Source: Candidatus Woesearchaeota archaeon
GTDB lineage: Archaea; Nanobdellota; Nanobdellia; UBA10117
Direction of reading: 5' to 3'
Assembly: GCA_023245115.1 (NCBI GenBank)
Contig: JAHFKX010000034.1
Coordinates: 1 to 8,709 of the forward strand
Length of the DNA: 8,709 nt
The notes under the pieces were generated by a model. It did no database searches. It was given only the letters and a program-made list of their open reading frames with translations, and was not told the DNA's origin. The first letter of the stretch is position 1. Each line of letters starts with the position of its first letter. Position numbers and translations under genes: made by a program. Below, one piece after another: positions 1 to 6,849 of this stretch.

Positions 1-149
1 ACGAGCTGTTCTATAAATTTTCGCCGAAAGCATTTGATGCGCTCCAGTCAGAGGTGCCAAGGGGGGCCGGTAAAACATATTATGAAAAAGCAATTATGAA
101 TGAGATAAGTTCCGTACTTGGCATAATCAGCGCAATTAAAATACAATAA
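1..149 (+). CDS. C-terminal end of an unidentified protein (partial)
   Basis: The frame beginning at base 3 is open from the window edge to a TAA at 147-149 and gives 48 residues, running from ELFYKFSPKAFDALQ to a hydrophobic C-terminus ending SSVLGIISAIKIQ. The other two plus frames are interrupted early. The visible part has no cysteines, no clear membrane segment and no motif I recognise; its last 20 or so residues look helical. It lies on the same strand as the envelope cluster that begins at 227, but a 77-base gap with a palindrome and a probable promoter separates them, so it need not be in the same transcription unit. Reading this as a real gene end is reasonable; its function is unknown. 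Confidence 0.6.
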   Translation, partial: ELFYKFSPKAFDALQSEVPRGAGKTYYEKAIMNEISSVLGIISAIKIQ

Positions 150-175
150 CAAAACTCGCCGCAGGGCACGGCAGG

Positions 176-196
176 ATATCGGAAAATTTCCGATAT
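176..196. promoter_or_regulatory. 21-bp perfect palindrome just upstream of a TATA box, possible operator
   Basis: Two 10-base arms, ATATCGGAAA and TTTCCGATAT, flank a single central base and are exact reverse complements. The right arm ends two bases before the TATA-like element at 198-207, covering the place where an archaeal BRE and upstream regulator site would lie. A dimeric transcription factor site is the simplest reading. Read as RNA it would be a hairpin with a tight loop, but no T-run long enough for a convincing terminator follows. No regulator gene is visible nearby. Confidence 0.5.
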
Positions 197-197
197 G

Positions 198-218
198 TTT
201 AAATATACTACAAAGGAG
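198..218 (+). promoter_or_regulatory. TATA box and Shine-Dalgarno site of the envelope cluster
   Basis: TTTAAATATA at 198-207 is a good archaeal TATA box. GGAG at 215-218 is a Shine-Dalgarno sequence 8 bases before the ATG at 227 and only 2 bases before the ATG at 221, which favours 227. The TATA centre lies about 25 bases before 227, so the transcript could also start at the ATG itself (leaderless), leaving the GGAG untranscribed. The sequence alone does not decide between these. Confidence 0.5.
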
Positions 219-226
219 ATATGGGT

Positions 227-1399
227 ATGGCCACGATGAGAAGTAAGAAGGGTGTTACAAGAGAGTTTGAAGGCAATTTTGGTCCGGCAGTTATATTGCT
301 GATGATAATGAGCGGCGTTATATATTATGTAATCATCAGCACGCCTACTGAACGCGCGAAAATCGGCATTGAAGAAATAAAGTTTGAAAAGGTTGATTTG
401 GATGTTACGCCCGGCCTCGTTACGTCAAGCCCGCCATCCGCAGTTTCAAATGTCGAACACTCGCTTGAAACTCTAATTCTCGACGGACGGCCCGCAGTAC
501 ACACTACTTTGCTCAGAGATTTGATGACACTTAGAAGTTCTGCGGTTTCAAAACAGGATGCCAGAATATCATTTGCGATTGCTAAGGAGCCAACTGTAAC
601 TGCTAAAATTACGGGCGCGGTTCAGTCAAGGCAGGGCAGTGGCAAGCTTGCTGTTACACTAAATGACAAAGAGATATTTTCAGAAGTGGCCGAGGCAAGT
701 AAACCGATTGAAGTTGTTCTGCCAAACGATGCACTTGCAGATGGGCAGAATAATTTGGTAATATCTGTTTCCTCGCCAATTCTTGCAACAGAGTATAAAC
801 TTTCCGGTTTAAATCTTGAGGCACTGCAGTACGATGATACAAAATTGAGTGCTGAGGCTTCGTTCAAACTGTCAGAGGCGGAGTTCGATGGCCTGCAAAG
901 GGTAACACTGGACGCGTTTGTCAAGGCAACAAAGCCCGGCGAGATTAAGATTTCAGCAAACGGCAATATGATTTACTCCGGCAAGCCGGCCGAGGTATTT
1001 GAGGCGGATGTACCTGCAAATTATCTGAAGTCCGGCTCGAATGTTTTGGCCTTTTCGACAGTTAGGGATGTTGCGTATAAGATAAATTTCGGCAAGGTAA
1101 CAACGAAGTTTTCGACAGAGGCTGGCGGGCAGAAGTCTTACGATTTTGAGGTTTCGCAGTTCCTGGCGGACGGCGCAAAGGCTAAGACATATTCCTGTAC
1201 GCTAACACTCACGAAAACAAGTGGCGGAGATATAGTTCGGATAGGATTAAACGGTGTGACTGCAAGCAATACTTTTGCGGACAATACGCTGGTAGTTAAT
1301 ATTTGTAAATACATAAAGTCTGGTACGAATACGTTAAGCCTTTCTGCAGATCAGGATGTTACCATCGATCGTGCCGTGGTTCGGTTTAAACAGGTGTAA
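227..1399 (+). CDS. Single-pass membrane protein with three extracytoplasmic beta modules
   Basis: I do not recognise a named family. The protein has 390 residues from the ATG at 227; an in-frame ATG at 221 is too close to the Shine-Dalgarno site. A basic N-terminus (RSKKGVTR) precedes one membrane segment at about residues 20-38, so the N-terminus should be inside and the rest outside. The outer part holds three related units of about 85-90 residues (roughly 113-198, 210-296 and 301-390). Each has a strand-rich core of the type V.LND/ISANG/GLNG, then a hydrophobic stretch, a G-x-N-x-L turn (GQNNLVISV, GSNVLAFST, GTNTLSLSA) and a closing strand. The pattern resembles jelly-roll or carbohydrate-binding-like sandwiches; that is inference. 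The only cysteines, at about 324 and 360, lie in the third unit and could pair. The stop is two bases before the next ATG, so the two genes are almost certainly co-transcribed. A structural subunit or surface receptor is plausible. Confidence 0.8.
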   Translation: MATMRSKKGVTREFEGNFGPAVILLMIMSGVIYYVIISTPTERAKIGIEEIKFEKVDLDVTPGLVTSSPPSAVSNVEHSLETLILDGRPAVHTTLLRDLMTLRSSAVSKQDARISFAIAKEPTVTAKITGAVQSRQGSGKLAVTLNDKEIFSEVAEASKPIEVVLPNDALADGQNNLVISVSSPILATEYKLSGLNLEALQYDDTKLSAEASFKLSEAEFDGLQRVTLDAFVKATKPGEIKISANGNMIYSGKPAEVFEADVPANYLKSGSNVLAFSTVRDVAYKINFGKVTTKFSTEAGGQKSYDFEVSQFLADGAKAKTYSCTLTLTKTSGGDIVRIGLNGVTASNTFADNTLVVNICKYIKSGTNTLSLSADQDVTIDRAVVRFKQV

Positions 1400-1401
1400 G
1401 T

Positions 1402-3252
1402 ATGATTTTAGGTAGGAAAGCCCAAGCAGCTGGTGCAGTAGCCGGTGCTGCGGCTGGCGCAACAGGTCCAGCGGGCGCAGCGGCTTCGGGTTTATTTGGC
1501 GGCGCAAAGGCTTTTTTAAATAAAAATAAGGCTGCGAAAGAGTCTGCCAGTCAGGCCATGGGCCAAGCAGATGCAGGCCAGTGGGATGCCCTTAAAGTTG
1601 AGTGGAAGAAGAATGACAAGGAACTTAAAACTAAACCAAATCCGCAAAGGCGTAAGGAATTGGAAGCGCGACAAAAAGAAATAGAAACGGAAATGCAGAG
1701 TTTGGAAAAAAAATATACTCCAAAATCTGAAAAGGTTAAGGGTGCCGCAACAAAGGTTGGGAAATTTTTTGGTGGTTTGGGCGGCAGTGGCGGCACTAGC
1801 GGTGGAAGTTCTGGCGGCGAAGGTGGGACAAAAACTGGAATCACGCGGCTTATCTGGTTGATTATTTCTGCCTTGGGCGGGTTCTTGCTGTTTGGTGGGA
1901 TTGGCGCGATAATTGCGTTCGGTGCTGTGGCTGCATTGATGGCCATGGCAATTGGTTTTAGAAAACATACAAAGATTGCAGTCCCTGTTTTTATTATCAT
2001 AATACTTATTGGCTTGTTTTTCTGGTCAATGACGCCAATGGGCAGGCAAATGTTTGGCTCGCTTAGGACAACTTCAACAGTTGCTTCTGCTGAAGGATTA
2101 AGGGGCGTTGCCGGCCCGCTAAATATAATAAAGCAAGTCACATCCGGCACATACAACCCGACAGATGTCTGGACTTCTGATAATGTTGAATCGCAGTATG
2201 TTGAGCAGAAAGACGTCGGCGTAAAGGTTGATGATGTTAAGCCGTTAAGAGAATCATTCCTACCTGGCCAGGATTTGGCTGTCCAAGGCAGGGTTTCTGC
2301 AGTCAGCCTATCTGGTAAAGATGTTAGCGCGGTTGTAAGTGCTCAGGTGCTTGGGGATTTGGACGATGCCGCAAAAAGCATACTGAATGGTTCGATATAC
2401 GATATAAAGTCTACGTGGAGCTGTAATGTGCAGGATGGCCGTGGCGGGACAATTACTGGCGCAGATGTGCGCAACAAGAGATTTATATGTACATACCCTG
2501 CTAAAACTTCTGCTGGCACGCTCGGTCCTGGCGAGTCAAAAGATATTCCGGTTGACGTGAAAGTTCAGGCAATGAATACAGAAATTCGGGCAGGCAAACA
2601 ATTTTATTACACCGATGCAGATACTTTTGCAAACGCAGGCGATGACAAACTTGGCGGATTAGGAATAAGCAGGGATGCAGTCCGCTCATGGCAGCACGGC
2701 GACGATTCTGTAAACCTCGGCCTTGGCTTGGCAGGCAATGAAGAAATAATAGAAACAAACGTGCTAACTAATCAAGCCAACCAATTTGAGTCTTATTATT
2801 ATGCCGGCGTAAGCGTATCTAATCCTGCTGGTCATAGCGGTGACGCGGTTTTGAGGTTAAAGGAAAGTGGTGACTTGGTAGATAACTTAAAACTGTTTAT
2901 TTCGAGCCCATACCCTGTTACAATTTACCCAGATGCGCAGCAGGAGGATTTTAGTTGTTTCAACTCTGATGGCAGTCCGAGAATGCCGACATCAGATGAA
3001 GTAGAAAATTATAAGTTACCACAAAATGGCATTGTAAAATGCATACTGAAAGAAGGAGCACTGGCAGGCAGATCGAATATAAAGCTGGCGCCAGCAGAAG
3101 CGAGGACGTTCTACGTGAAAATTAGGATTGACGGCGATAAACTGACTGGGCCTTACGGTAGTTTTTTTACATTGGCCACGCTAAATTATGATTATGTAAA
3201 TAAGAAAATAGTAACTGCAACTGTGTTTAATCCAAAGCTTGGGAGCGGGTAA
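1402..3252 (+). CDS. Large membrane protein: coiled coil, Gly-rich hinge, membrane segments, outer beta domains
   Basis: 616 residues, no family recognised. In order: an Ala/Gly-rich N-terminus (about 8-34); a highly charged, probably coiled-coil segment (about 60-115, rich in K and E); a flexible Gly/Ser linker (about 123-145); a long hydrophobic stretch at 149-185 that may cross the membrane once or twice; a short basic loop (FRKHTK); and another membrane segment at 191-209. About 400 residues follow. I place them outside the cell because they carry four cysteines (341, 363, 519, 547) in two similar pairs, SWSC...FIC and FSC...VKC, each inside a beta-rich domain (about 270-402 and 440-610). 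The second domain ends in a Tyr-rich strand, LNYDYVNKKIVTATV, that resembles the ends of both downstream lipoproteins. AGGTG at 1391-1395 serves as ribosome binding site inside the preceding gene. It may be the central anchor of a surface complex, linking a cytosolic coiled coil to external domains. Confidence 0.8.
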   Translation: MILGRKAQAAGAVAGAAAGATGPAGAAASGLFGGAKAFLNKNKAAKESASQAMGQADAGQWDALKVEWKKNDKELKTKPNPQRRKELEARQKEIETEMQSLEKKYTPKSEKVKGAATKVGKFFGGLGGSGGTSGGSSGGEGGTKTGITRLIWLIISALGGFLLFGGIGAIIAFGAVAALMAMAIGFRKHTKIAVPVFIIIILIGLFFWSMTPMGRQMFGSLRTTSTVASAEGLRGVAGPLNIIKQVTSGTYNPTDVWTSDNVESQYVEQKDVGVKVDDVKPLRESFLPGQDLAVQGRVSAVSLSGKDVSAVVSAQVLGDLDDAAKSILNGSIYDIKSTWSCNVQDGRGGTITGADVRNKRFICTYPAKTSAGTLGPGESKDIPVDVKVQAMNTEIRAGKQFYYTDADTFANAGDDKLGGLGISRDAVRSWQHGDDSVNLGLGLAGNEEIIETNVLTNQANQFESYYYAGVSVSNPAGHSGDAVLRLKESGDLVDNLKLFISSPYPVTIYPDAQQEDFSCFNSDGSPRMPTSDEVENYKLPQNGIVKCILKEGALAGRSNIKLAPAEARTFYVKIRIDGDKLTGPYGSFFTLATLNYDYVNKKIVTATVFNPKLGSG

Positions 3253-3254
3253 CA

Positions 3255-4187
3255 ATGAGAAAGTTTGCTTTGGCCTTAACGTTTTTGGCATTTGTTTTGC
3301 TCAGTGGTTGTGTTGGCCAGCAGCAATTGCAGCCAGAGGGATTTGCGGGTGGTGAGAACGGCCTGAAGATGGAGTTTCTGAACAACACGCCGCCGGATAC
3401 AATCTTCAAGGGCGTGCCGTTCGAGGTTGCACTTTTCATAGAAAATGCAGGCGAGACTTTGCTCGAACCAAACTCAATTCATTTGAAATTTGGCAACGCT
3501 AAGAACTTCAATGTCCCTGCTGAAAAGGAAACAATCACGATACCAACTAATACTGAGGGCCCATTGGAAGGCAAGCACCGGGCTGGCGACCAGCTTGTTG
3601 GCGGTGGCAAGACAATAGTTTATTATGATGCAAGTTATACGGGAATTTTGCCGCCGACAGAAAAAGCGCCAGTCAGCTTTTCTATTCAGGCCTGCTACCA
3701 ATACGCGACAAAAGGCGTTTCGAATTTGTGCATCGCGCGTACAACTGATGTCTGTGACCCTCTGGCCCAAAAGGAAATGAAAAGCTCCGGCGGGCCAATC
3801 CAGTTTACAGATTTCAGCGAAGTCTCTACGGCAAAAGGCAATGATGTTACGGTACAGTTTGAGTTTACAGTTAAAAATACCGGTGGCGGATCGGTATATG
3901 ATGTTGCCTGCGAGGAAATAGGCAATAGGTATGATAATCAAATTAGCATAACTTCGCTTAGATTTGGAACTGAAGACCTCTTACCAATTTGTAAGACAAA
4001 TAACAAAGTGGCACAGGATAGCGACTGGATAGTATCGCTTGATAAAGACGGGGTTGGCAAGGGAGTATGCACGTTCAGGACAACGCTGGCCGGTGGCGAT
4101 TACAAGGATTTGATTTTTATGACTGTTGCATATACTTATGTACAGGATATTCAGAAAGAGGTTTCAGTAATTCCGCTACAGTTATAG
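3255..4187 (+). CDS. Six-cysteine lipoprotein, first of a tandem pair
   Basis: 310 residues. A signal peptide (MRK, then a hydrophobic core) ends in the lipobox LLSGC with the acceptor cysteine at residue 19, so the mature protein should be lipid-anchored on the outer face. The mature part starts with a low-complexity tether rich in Q and G, then a beta domain with NNTPPDTI and a conserved IENAGE stretch reminiscent of CARDB/Ig-like folds. A second half follows with cysteines at 147, 159, 167, 219, 246 and 272. Each of these six, as well as the motifs GL..(S/E)F, PPDTI, E(N)xGE, CY.Y and SGGPIQ/SGAPIQ, has a counterpart in the next gene, which makes the two clear paralogues. The protein ends in a Tyr-rich strand, VAYTYVQDIQKEVSV. 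The ATG is two bases after the preceding stop, with GGGAG at 3241-3245 as ribosome binding site. Function unknown; a solute-binding or adhesin role is a guess. Confidence 0.85.
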   Translation: MRKFALALTFLAFVLLSGCVGQQQLQPEGFAGGENGLKMEFLNNTPPDTIFKGVPFEVALFIENAGETLLEPNSIHLKFGNAKNFNVPAEKETITIPTNTEGPLEGKHRAGDQLVGGGKTIVYYDASYTGILPPTEKAPVSFSIQACYQYATKGVSNLCIARTTDVCDPLAQKEMKSSGGPIQFTDFSEVSTAKGNDVTVQFEFTVKNTGGGSVYDVACEEIGNRYDNQISITSLRFGTEDLLPICKTNNKVAQDSDWIVSLDKDGVGKGVCTFRTTLAGGDYKDLIFMTVAYTYVQDIQKEVSVIPLQL

Positions 4188-4192
4188 TAAAG

Positions 4193-4227
4193 TATTTAAA
4201 AGGTCATTAGGATATTAATAGCGAGGT
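4193..4227 (+). promoter_or_regulatory. Probable internal promoter and RBS of the second lipoprotein gene
   Basis: The 48-base gap between the two lipoprotein genes contains TATTTAAAA at 4193-4201, a typical archaeal TATA box. A transcript would start near 4222-4224. GAGGT at 4223-4227 lies 8 bases before the ATG at 4236, so the Shine-Dalgarno site would sit at the very 5' end of the mRNA. Read-through from the upstream genes is also likely, because no T-run follows their last stop. Confidence 0.5.
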
Positions 4228-4235
4228 AATGGGCC

Positions 4236-5165
4236 ATGTTTAGTAAAGGTCACGTATTTTTAGCAGTAATATTAGTCGCACTCGTAGCAGTTTCGGGCTG
4301 CACTGGCGGCACCAGCAAGCAGACAGCGGTGCAGAAGTCATCGCCATTTGTGGGCGGGAGCCAAGGCCTTGCAATAAGTTTTGTGCCGGGCGCGCCACCA
4401 GATACAATAGTTGGCGGCACCAGTGCTGAATCCTTTGGCGTTTCTGTCCAACTCGAAAACAAGGGCGAGTCAAGAGTCGATACTTCATTTGTTAAGATTA
4501 CTGGCATAAATCCAACGTCCTTTGGTAAAACTACTGATGGTTTGCAACAGGGCGGGCCAGCACTTGAGCCAGTTCAAAAGATAGGCAATAAAGCTGTGCC
4601 TGGCGAGAGCGGTACAGTAGATTTTCAGGATTTAAAGTATACGGGCCCAATAACAACCGGCCGGTTTGACTTTAACGTTGTTGCAGATGTGTGCTATGAC
4701 TATAAAACAAGTTCGTTCATAACTGTTTGCGTGACAGAAAACTTGCTCAAGCAGACTGTCGGAGCGAACTCATGCAAGACATCTGGTCCGAGGGCCGTTG
4801 CAAACTCTGGTGCGCCAATACAATTAGTTTCTGCTGACCAGATCCCGAGTGGGCCTAATAAGTTGGGTCTGCAGTTGAAGATTAAGTCCATTGGGAGCGG
4901 GAAAAGTGTGGGCTATGGGTGTGACCCTCTAGTTTCTGCGAATGCGGATAAAGTACAGTTGGATTCCGTAGTCCTTGGTGAAGTAGCGTTTAGTTGCGGG
5001 AAAGGTGCAGGTGTCGCAAAAGAAGTAACGCTTGTAAATGGCGAAGCAACTGTGTTTTGTACGGCTGATGTGCCAAAAGGAACATTCGAAGATGTTGTGC
5101 AGGCTAGCATGAGTTATGCGTATGACCAAAAGGCCAGCAAGAAAATAACTGTGCAGGCCGTTTGA
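4236..5165 (+). CDS. Six-cysteine lipoprotein, second of a tandem pair
   Basis: 309 residues. The signal peptide ends in the lipobox AVSGC with the lipid-acceptor cysteine at residue 22. A tether rich in G, S, T and Q follows, then a beta domain opening with GLAISFVPGAPPDTI, matching GLKMEFLNNTPPDTI in the preceding paralogue. Six further cysteines at 153, 165, 180, 229, 254 and 275 correspond in order, and roughly in spacing, to those of the upstream protein, which suggests three conserved disulfides. The shared motifs CYDY (CYQY upstream) and SGAPIQ (SGGPIQ upstream) support a duplication. The C-terminal strand MSYAYDQKASKKITVQAV again matches. The two proteins have diverged strongly between motifs, so the duplication is old and the copies probably have different partners or ligands. 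It is the last gene of the plus-strand cluster. I do not recognise a named family. Confidence 0.85.
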   Translation: MFSKGHVFLAVILVALVAVSGCTGGTSKQTAVQKSSPFVGGSQGLAISFVPGAPPDTIVGGTSAESFGVSVQLENKGESRVDTSFVKITGINPTSFGKTTDGLQQGGPALEPVQKIGNKAVPGESGTVDFQDLKYTGPITTGRFDFNVVADVCYDYKTSSFITVCVTENLLKQTVGANSCKTSGPRAVANSGAPIQLVSADQIPSGPNKLGLQLKIKSIGSGKSVGYGCDPLVSANADKVQLDSVVLGEVAFSCGKGAGVAKEVTLVNGEATVFCTADVPKGTFEDVVQASMSYAYDQKASKKITVQAV

Positions 5166-5177
5166 TTTAGTGCAATA

Positions 5178-5190
5178 GTTTTTATTTTTT
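5178..5190 (+). terminator. T-rich transcription terminator of the envelope cluster
   Basis: Five and then six T residues separated by one A begin 13 bases after the lipoprotein stop at 5165. Archaeal terminators are typically T-runs in the non-template strand without an obligatory hairpin, and this fits. It lies in the 32-base gap between convergent genes. Confidence 0.6.
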
Positions 5191-5197
5191 AGAATTT

Positions 5198-5998
5198 CTA
5201 ACCAATATATCTTGAGTCGGTTTTGTTTTCCTGGAATTGGGTTTTAAGCTTTTGGAGCTTGCCTATTTCCTGGCCCGAATTGTCATTTGACTGCATCTGT
5301 TCCTTTTTATACTCTTCGGATTCTTTGTCTAAATCTTTTAAATTCAGGCTCACGCCGATTATTTTCTGCAGTTGGATAAGCAATTCCTTGGCTTCCATAA
5401 AACCTAAGTGTGTCGGGTGCCCGTATGTTTCTGCCAAGAGAGCAATTCCTCTTATGCCGCGCAGCTGCGCCAGTCCGAGCAAAAGGCCGGACGCGCCTAC
5501 TATGGCTTCTATTTTATTATTCAATTTAAAATTTACGCCGCCGAGTTTTGCATATTTTTTTATTACATTTTTTGAAGTTACTGCGCCGAAAACTTTTGGA
5601 TTTTTTACTTCGGCTGGCAGGCCGAGGCCGCCCAGCGTTATGATTTCCTGGCAACCGAGCTCTTGCACGAAGTCGATTATTTTTTCGGCAAATTCGTACG
5701 ATGCACGCGGCGTATTGGGTTGATCATCGCCTGCCAAGAGAAGAATGTCTTGCTTTTTTCCCTTTTTGTAGTAAATACAAACCGCCGGCAGCTCGAGAAG
5801 ACCGCTTTCGTTGAAGTAAACTGAGTGCCAAAAGTCATAGCTGTGTATCTTGTAAAGCAGCGTCGGTTTTAGCGTATCTATTAGAAAATCAACAGCTATT
5901 TTCGCGACCTGTCCCATGCCCGGCAGGCCTTCGATTAGGATTGGGCTGCGTAGTATTGGCAGCTTCTTGAAATTTTTCTGAATTATGAATTTTGTCAT
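5198..5998 (-). CDS. PAC2-family protein (archaeal proteasome-assembly chaperone-like)
   Basis: 266 residues. The family is related to the eukaryotic Pac1/Pac2 proteasome-assembly chaperones and to archaeal PbaA/PbaB, which help assemble the 20S core or act as an ATP-independent proteasome partner in the cytoplasm. Family signatures visible here are EGLPGMGQVAK (23-33), GDDQP (90-94), the glycine-rich LGGLG (122-126), GASGLLLG (168-175) and ETYGHP (190-195). The last 50 residues are charged and probably helical. The C-terminus reads RYIG, so the penultimate-Tyr HbYX signal used for docking to the proteasome is not in its exact form. The start codon overlaps the aIF2-alpha stop by one base (TAATG), indicating translational coupling. 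The aIF2-alpha/PAC2 neighbourhood is conserved in archaea. Which PAC2 subgroup it belongs to cannot be settled by eye. Confidence 0.88.
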   Translation of the reverse strand: MTKFIIQKNFKKLPILRSPILIEGLPGMGQVAKIAVDFLIDTLKPTLLYKIHSYDFWHSVYFNESGLLELPAVCIYYKKGKKQDILLLAGDDQPNTPRASYEFAEKIIDFVQELGCQEIITLGGLGLPAEVKNPKVFGAVTSKNVIKKYAKLGGVNFKLNNKIEAIVGASGLLLGLAQLRGIRGIALLAETYGHPTHLGFMEAKELLIQLQKIIGVSLNLKDLDKESEEYKKEQMQSNDNSGQEIGKLQKLKTQFQENKTDSRYIG

Positions 5999-6789
5999 TA
6001 TTCGCGTTTTGTTTCAAACGTACCTTCGTTTTTGTTTAATGTCTTTTCCATTTGTTCGATTATGGCTTTAAAAGCTTCCTCGGCTAACTTAAAATCGTTT
6101 GCAACAAGCGTGAACTTATATCGCGGTGCGCCGAGGTACTTTATTTCGATTTCAGCTTTTTTGGCTTTAGCAATTTCTTTTGCCTCAGTAACAGCTTTTT
6201 TGATTATGTCCAGGCCTCCTGAAGCACTTGATTGCATATTGATATTGGCGTTAATTTCTGCTTTCGGGGCAGTGATTCTTTTTTGTATGAATTCAGTAAA
6301 ATCATGTGCCAGTTGCGTTTCTGTGCCAAGCTCGTTCAGTTTCAGCTCGCCGAATTTTGAAACCTCTTGTAAGAATGGATAAAGCAAGCGATGTTTTGCA
6401 AGCGCTTTATTGCCAATTTTTTCGTATATGCTTTTTGATGTCTGGCTACCAGACTGCTTCGCGAAAACCTCGAGCATCTCATTTGCTTTTTTTTCGTTGT
6501 TCCATTCCTGCATTTTATTTCTTTGCTGGCCTGGGCCTACGCGCCGCGAAGACAGGTTTACAAAGTTTTTCAGCGTGTCAACAGTCATTACCTGGCAAAC
6601 AAGCTTGCTCCCTGTCTTGAGGTATGTTTTCATTCCACGCACCCATTTGCGCGTTATTTCAGAAACGTGAATCATGCCCTCGAGTTTATCATACTCGTCT
6701 AGCGTTACGAAAACTGAAGAAGGCGTTGCCTCTTTAATCGTGCAAATTACTAAATCATTTTTTTCTGGTAGGCCATGTTTTTTATACAT
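5998..6789 (-). CDS. eif2a: Translation initiation factor aIF2, subunit alpha
   Basis: 263 residues, the usual size. aIF2-alpha is part of the heterotrimer that delivers Met-tRNAi to the small ribosomal subunit and supports the tRNA-binding gamma subunit. An N-terminal S1/OB domain (about 10-84) shows GMIHVSEITRKWVR and the strand end VNLSSRRV. A helical domain (about 88-172) begins with the characteristic KMQEWNNEKKANEML. A C-terminal alpha/beta domain (about 175-255) contains KYLGAPRYK. I place the start at 6789 (MYKKHGLPE), because this matches the family N-terminus. An upstream in-frame extension to 6942 would run through a structured noncoding element and has no family resemblance. There is no clear Shine-Dalgarno site; a TATA box about 25 bases upstream suggests a leaderless mRNA. 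The variable segment after the S1 domain (GPGQQRN) departs from the usual charged sequence. Confidence 0.95.
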   Translation of the reverse strand: MYKKHGLPEKNDLVICTIKEATPSSVFVTLDEYDKLEGMIHVSEITRKWVRGMKTYLKTGSKLVCQVMTVDTLKNFVNLSSRRVGPGQQRNKMQEWNNEKKANEMLEVFAKQSGSQTSKSIYEKIGNKALAKHRLLYPFLQEVSKFGELKLNELGTETQLAHDFTEFIQKRITAPKAEINANINMQSSASGGLDIIKKAVTEAKEIAKAKKAEIEIKYLGAPRYKFTLVANDFKLAEEAFKAIIEQMEKTLNKNEGTFETKRE

Positions 6790-6809
6790 GCTAAATGCTG
6801 CTAGAATAA

Positions 6810-6817
6810 CTTTAAAA
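6810..6817 (-). promoter_or_regulatory. TATA box for a probably leaderless aIF2-alpha mRNA
   Basis: On the minus strand TTTTAAAG is centred about 25 bases upstream of the ATG at 6789, the usual TATA-to-start-site distance in archaea, and no Shine-Dalgarno sequence lies between. This predicts transcription starting at or within a few bases of the ATG. The factor and the PAC2 gene would then be transcribed separately from the ribosomal protein pair upstream. Confidence 0.5.
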
Positions 6818-6849
6818 CGCTTTGCTTTATGAACGCTCGGGTTTATGTG

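Noticed and set aside
158..172. Short hairpin GCCG/CGGC after the first partial gene
   Set aside because: Only four base pairs with a seven-base loop and no T-run, too weak to call a terminator.
1551..2156. Minus-strand frame of 201 codons within the 616-residue protein gene
   Set aside because: Proline-rich translation of the Gly/Ser linker in reverse; the plus frame has coherent membrane segments and operon spacing.
5260..5310. HbYX proteasome-docking signal at the PAC2 C-terminus
   Set aside because: The end is RYIG at 5201-5212, with Tyr one place too early for the canonical motif; residues near the end are not conserved enough to claim docking.
5223..5723. Plus-strand frame of 166 codons opposite PAC2
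   Set aside because: Antisense shadow of a well-supported PAC2 gene, with Ser/Phe/Pro-rich composition typical of such shadows.
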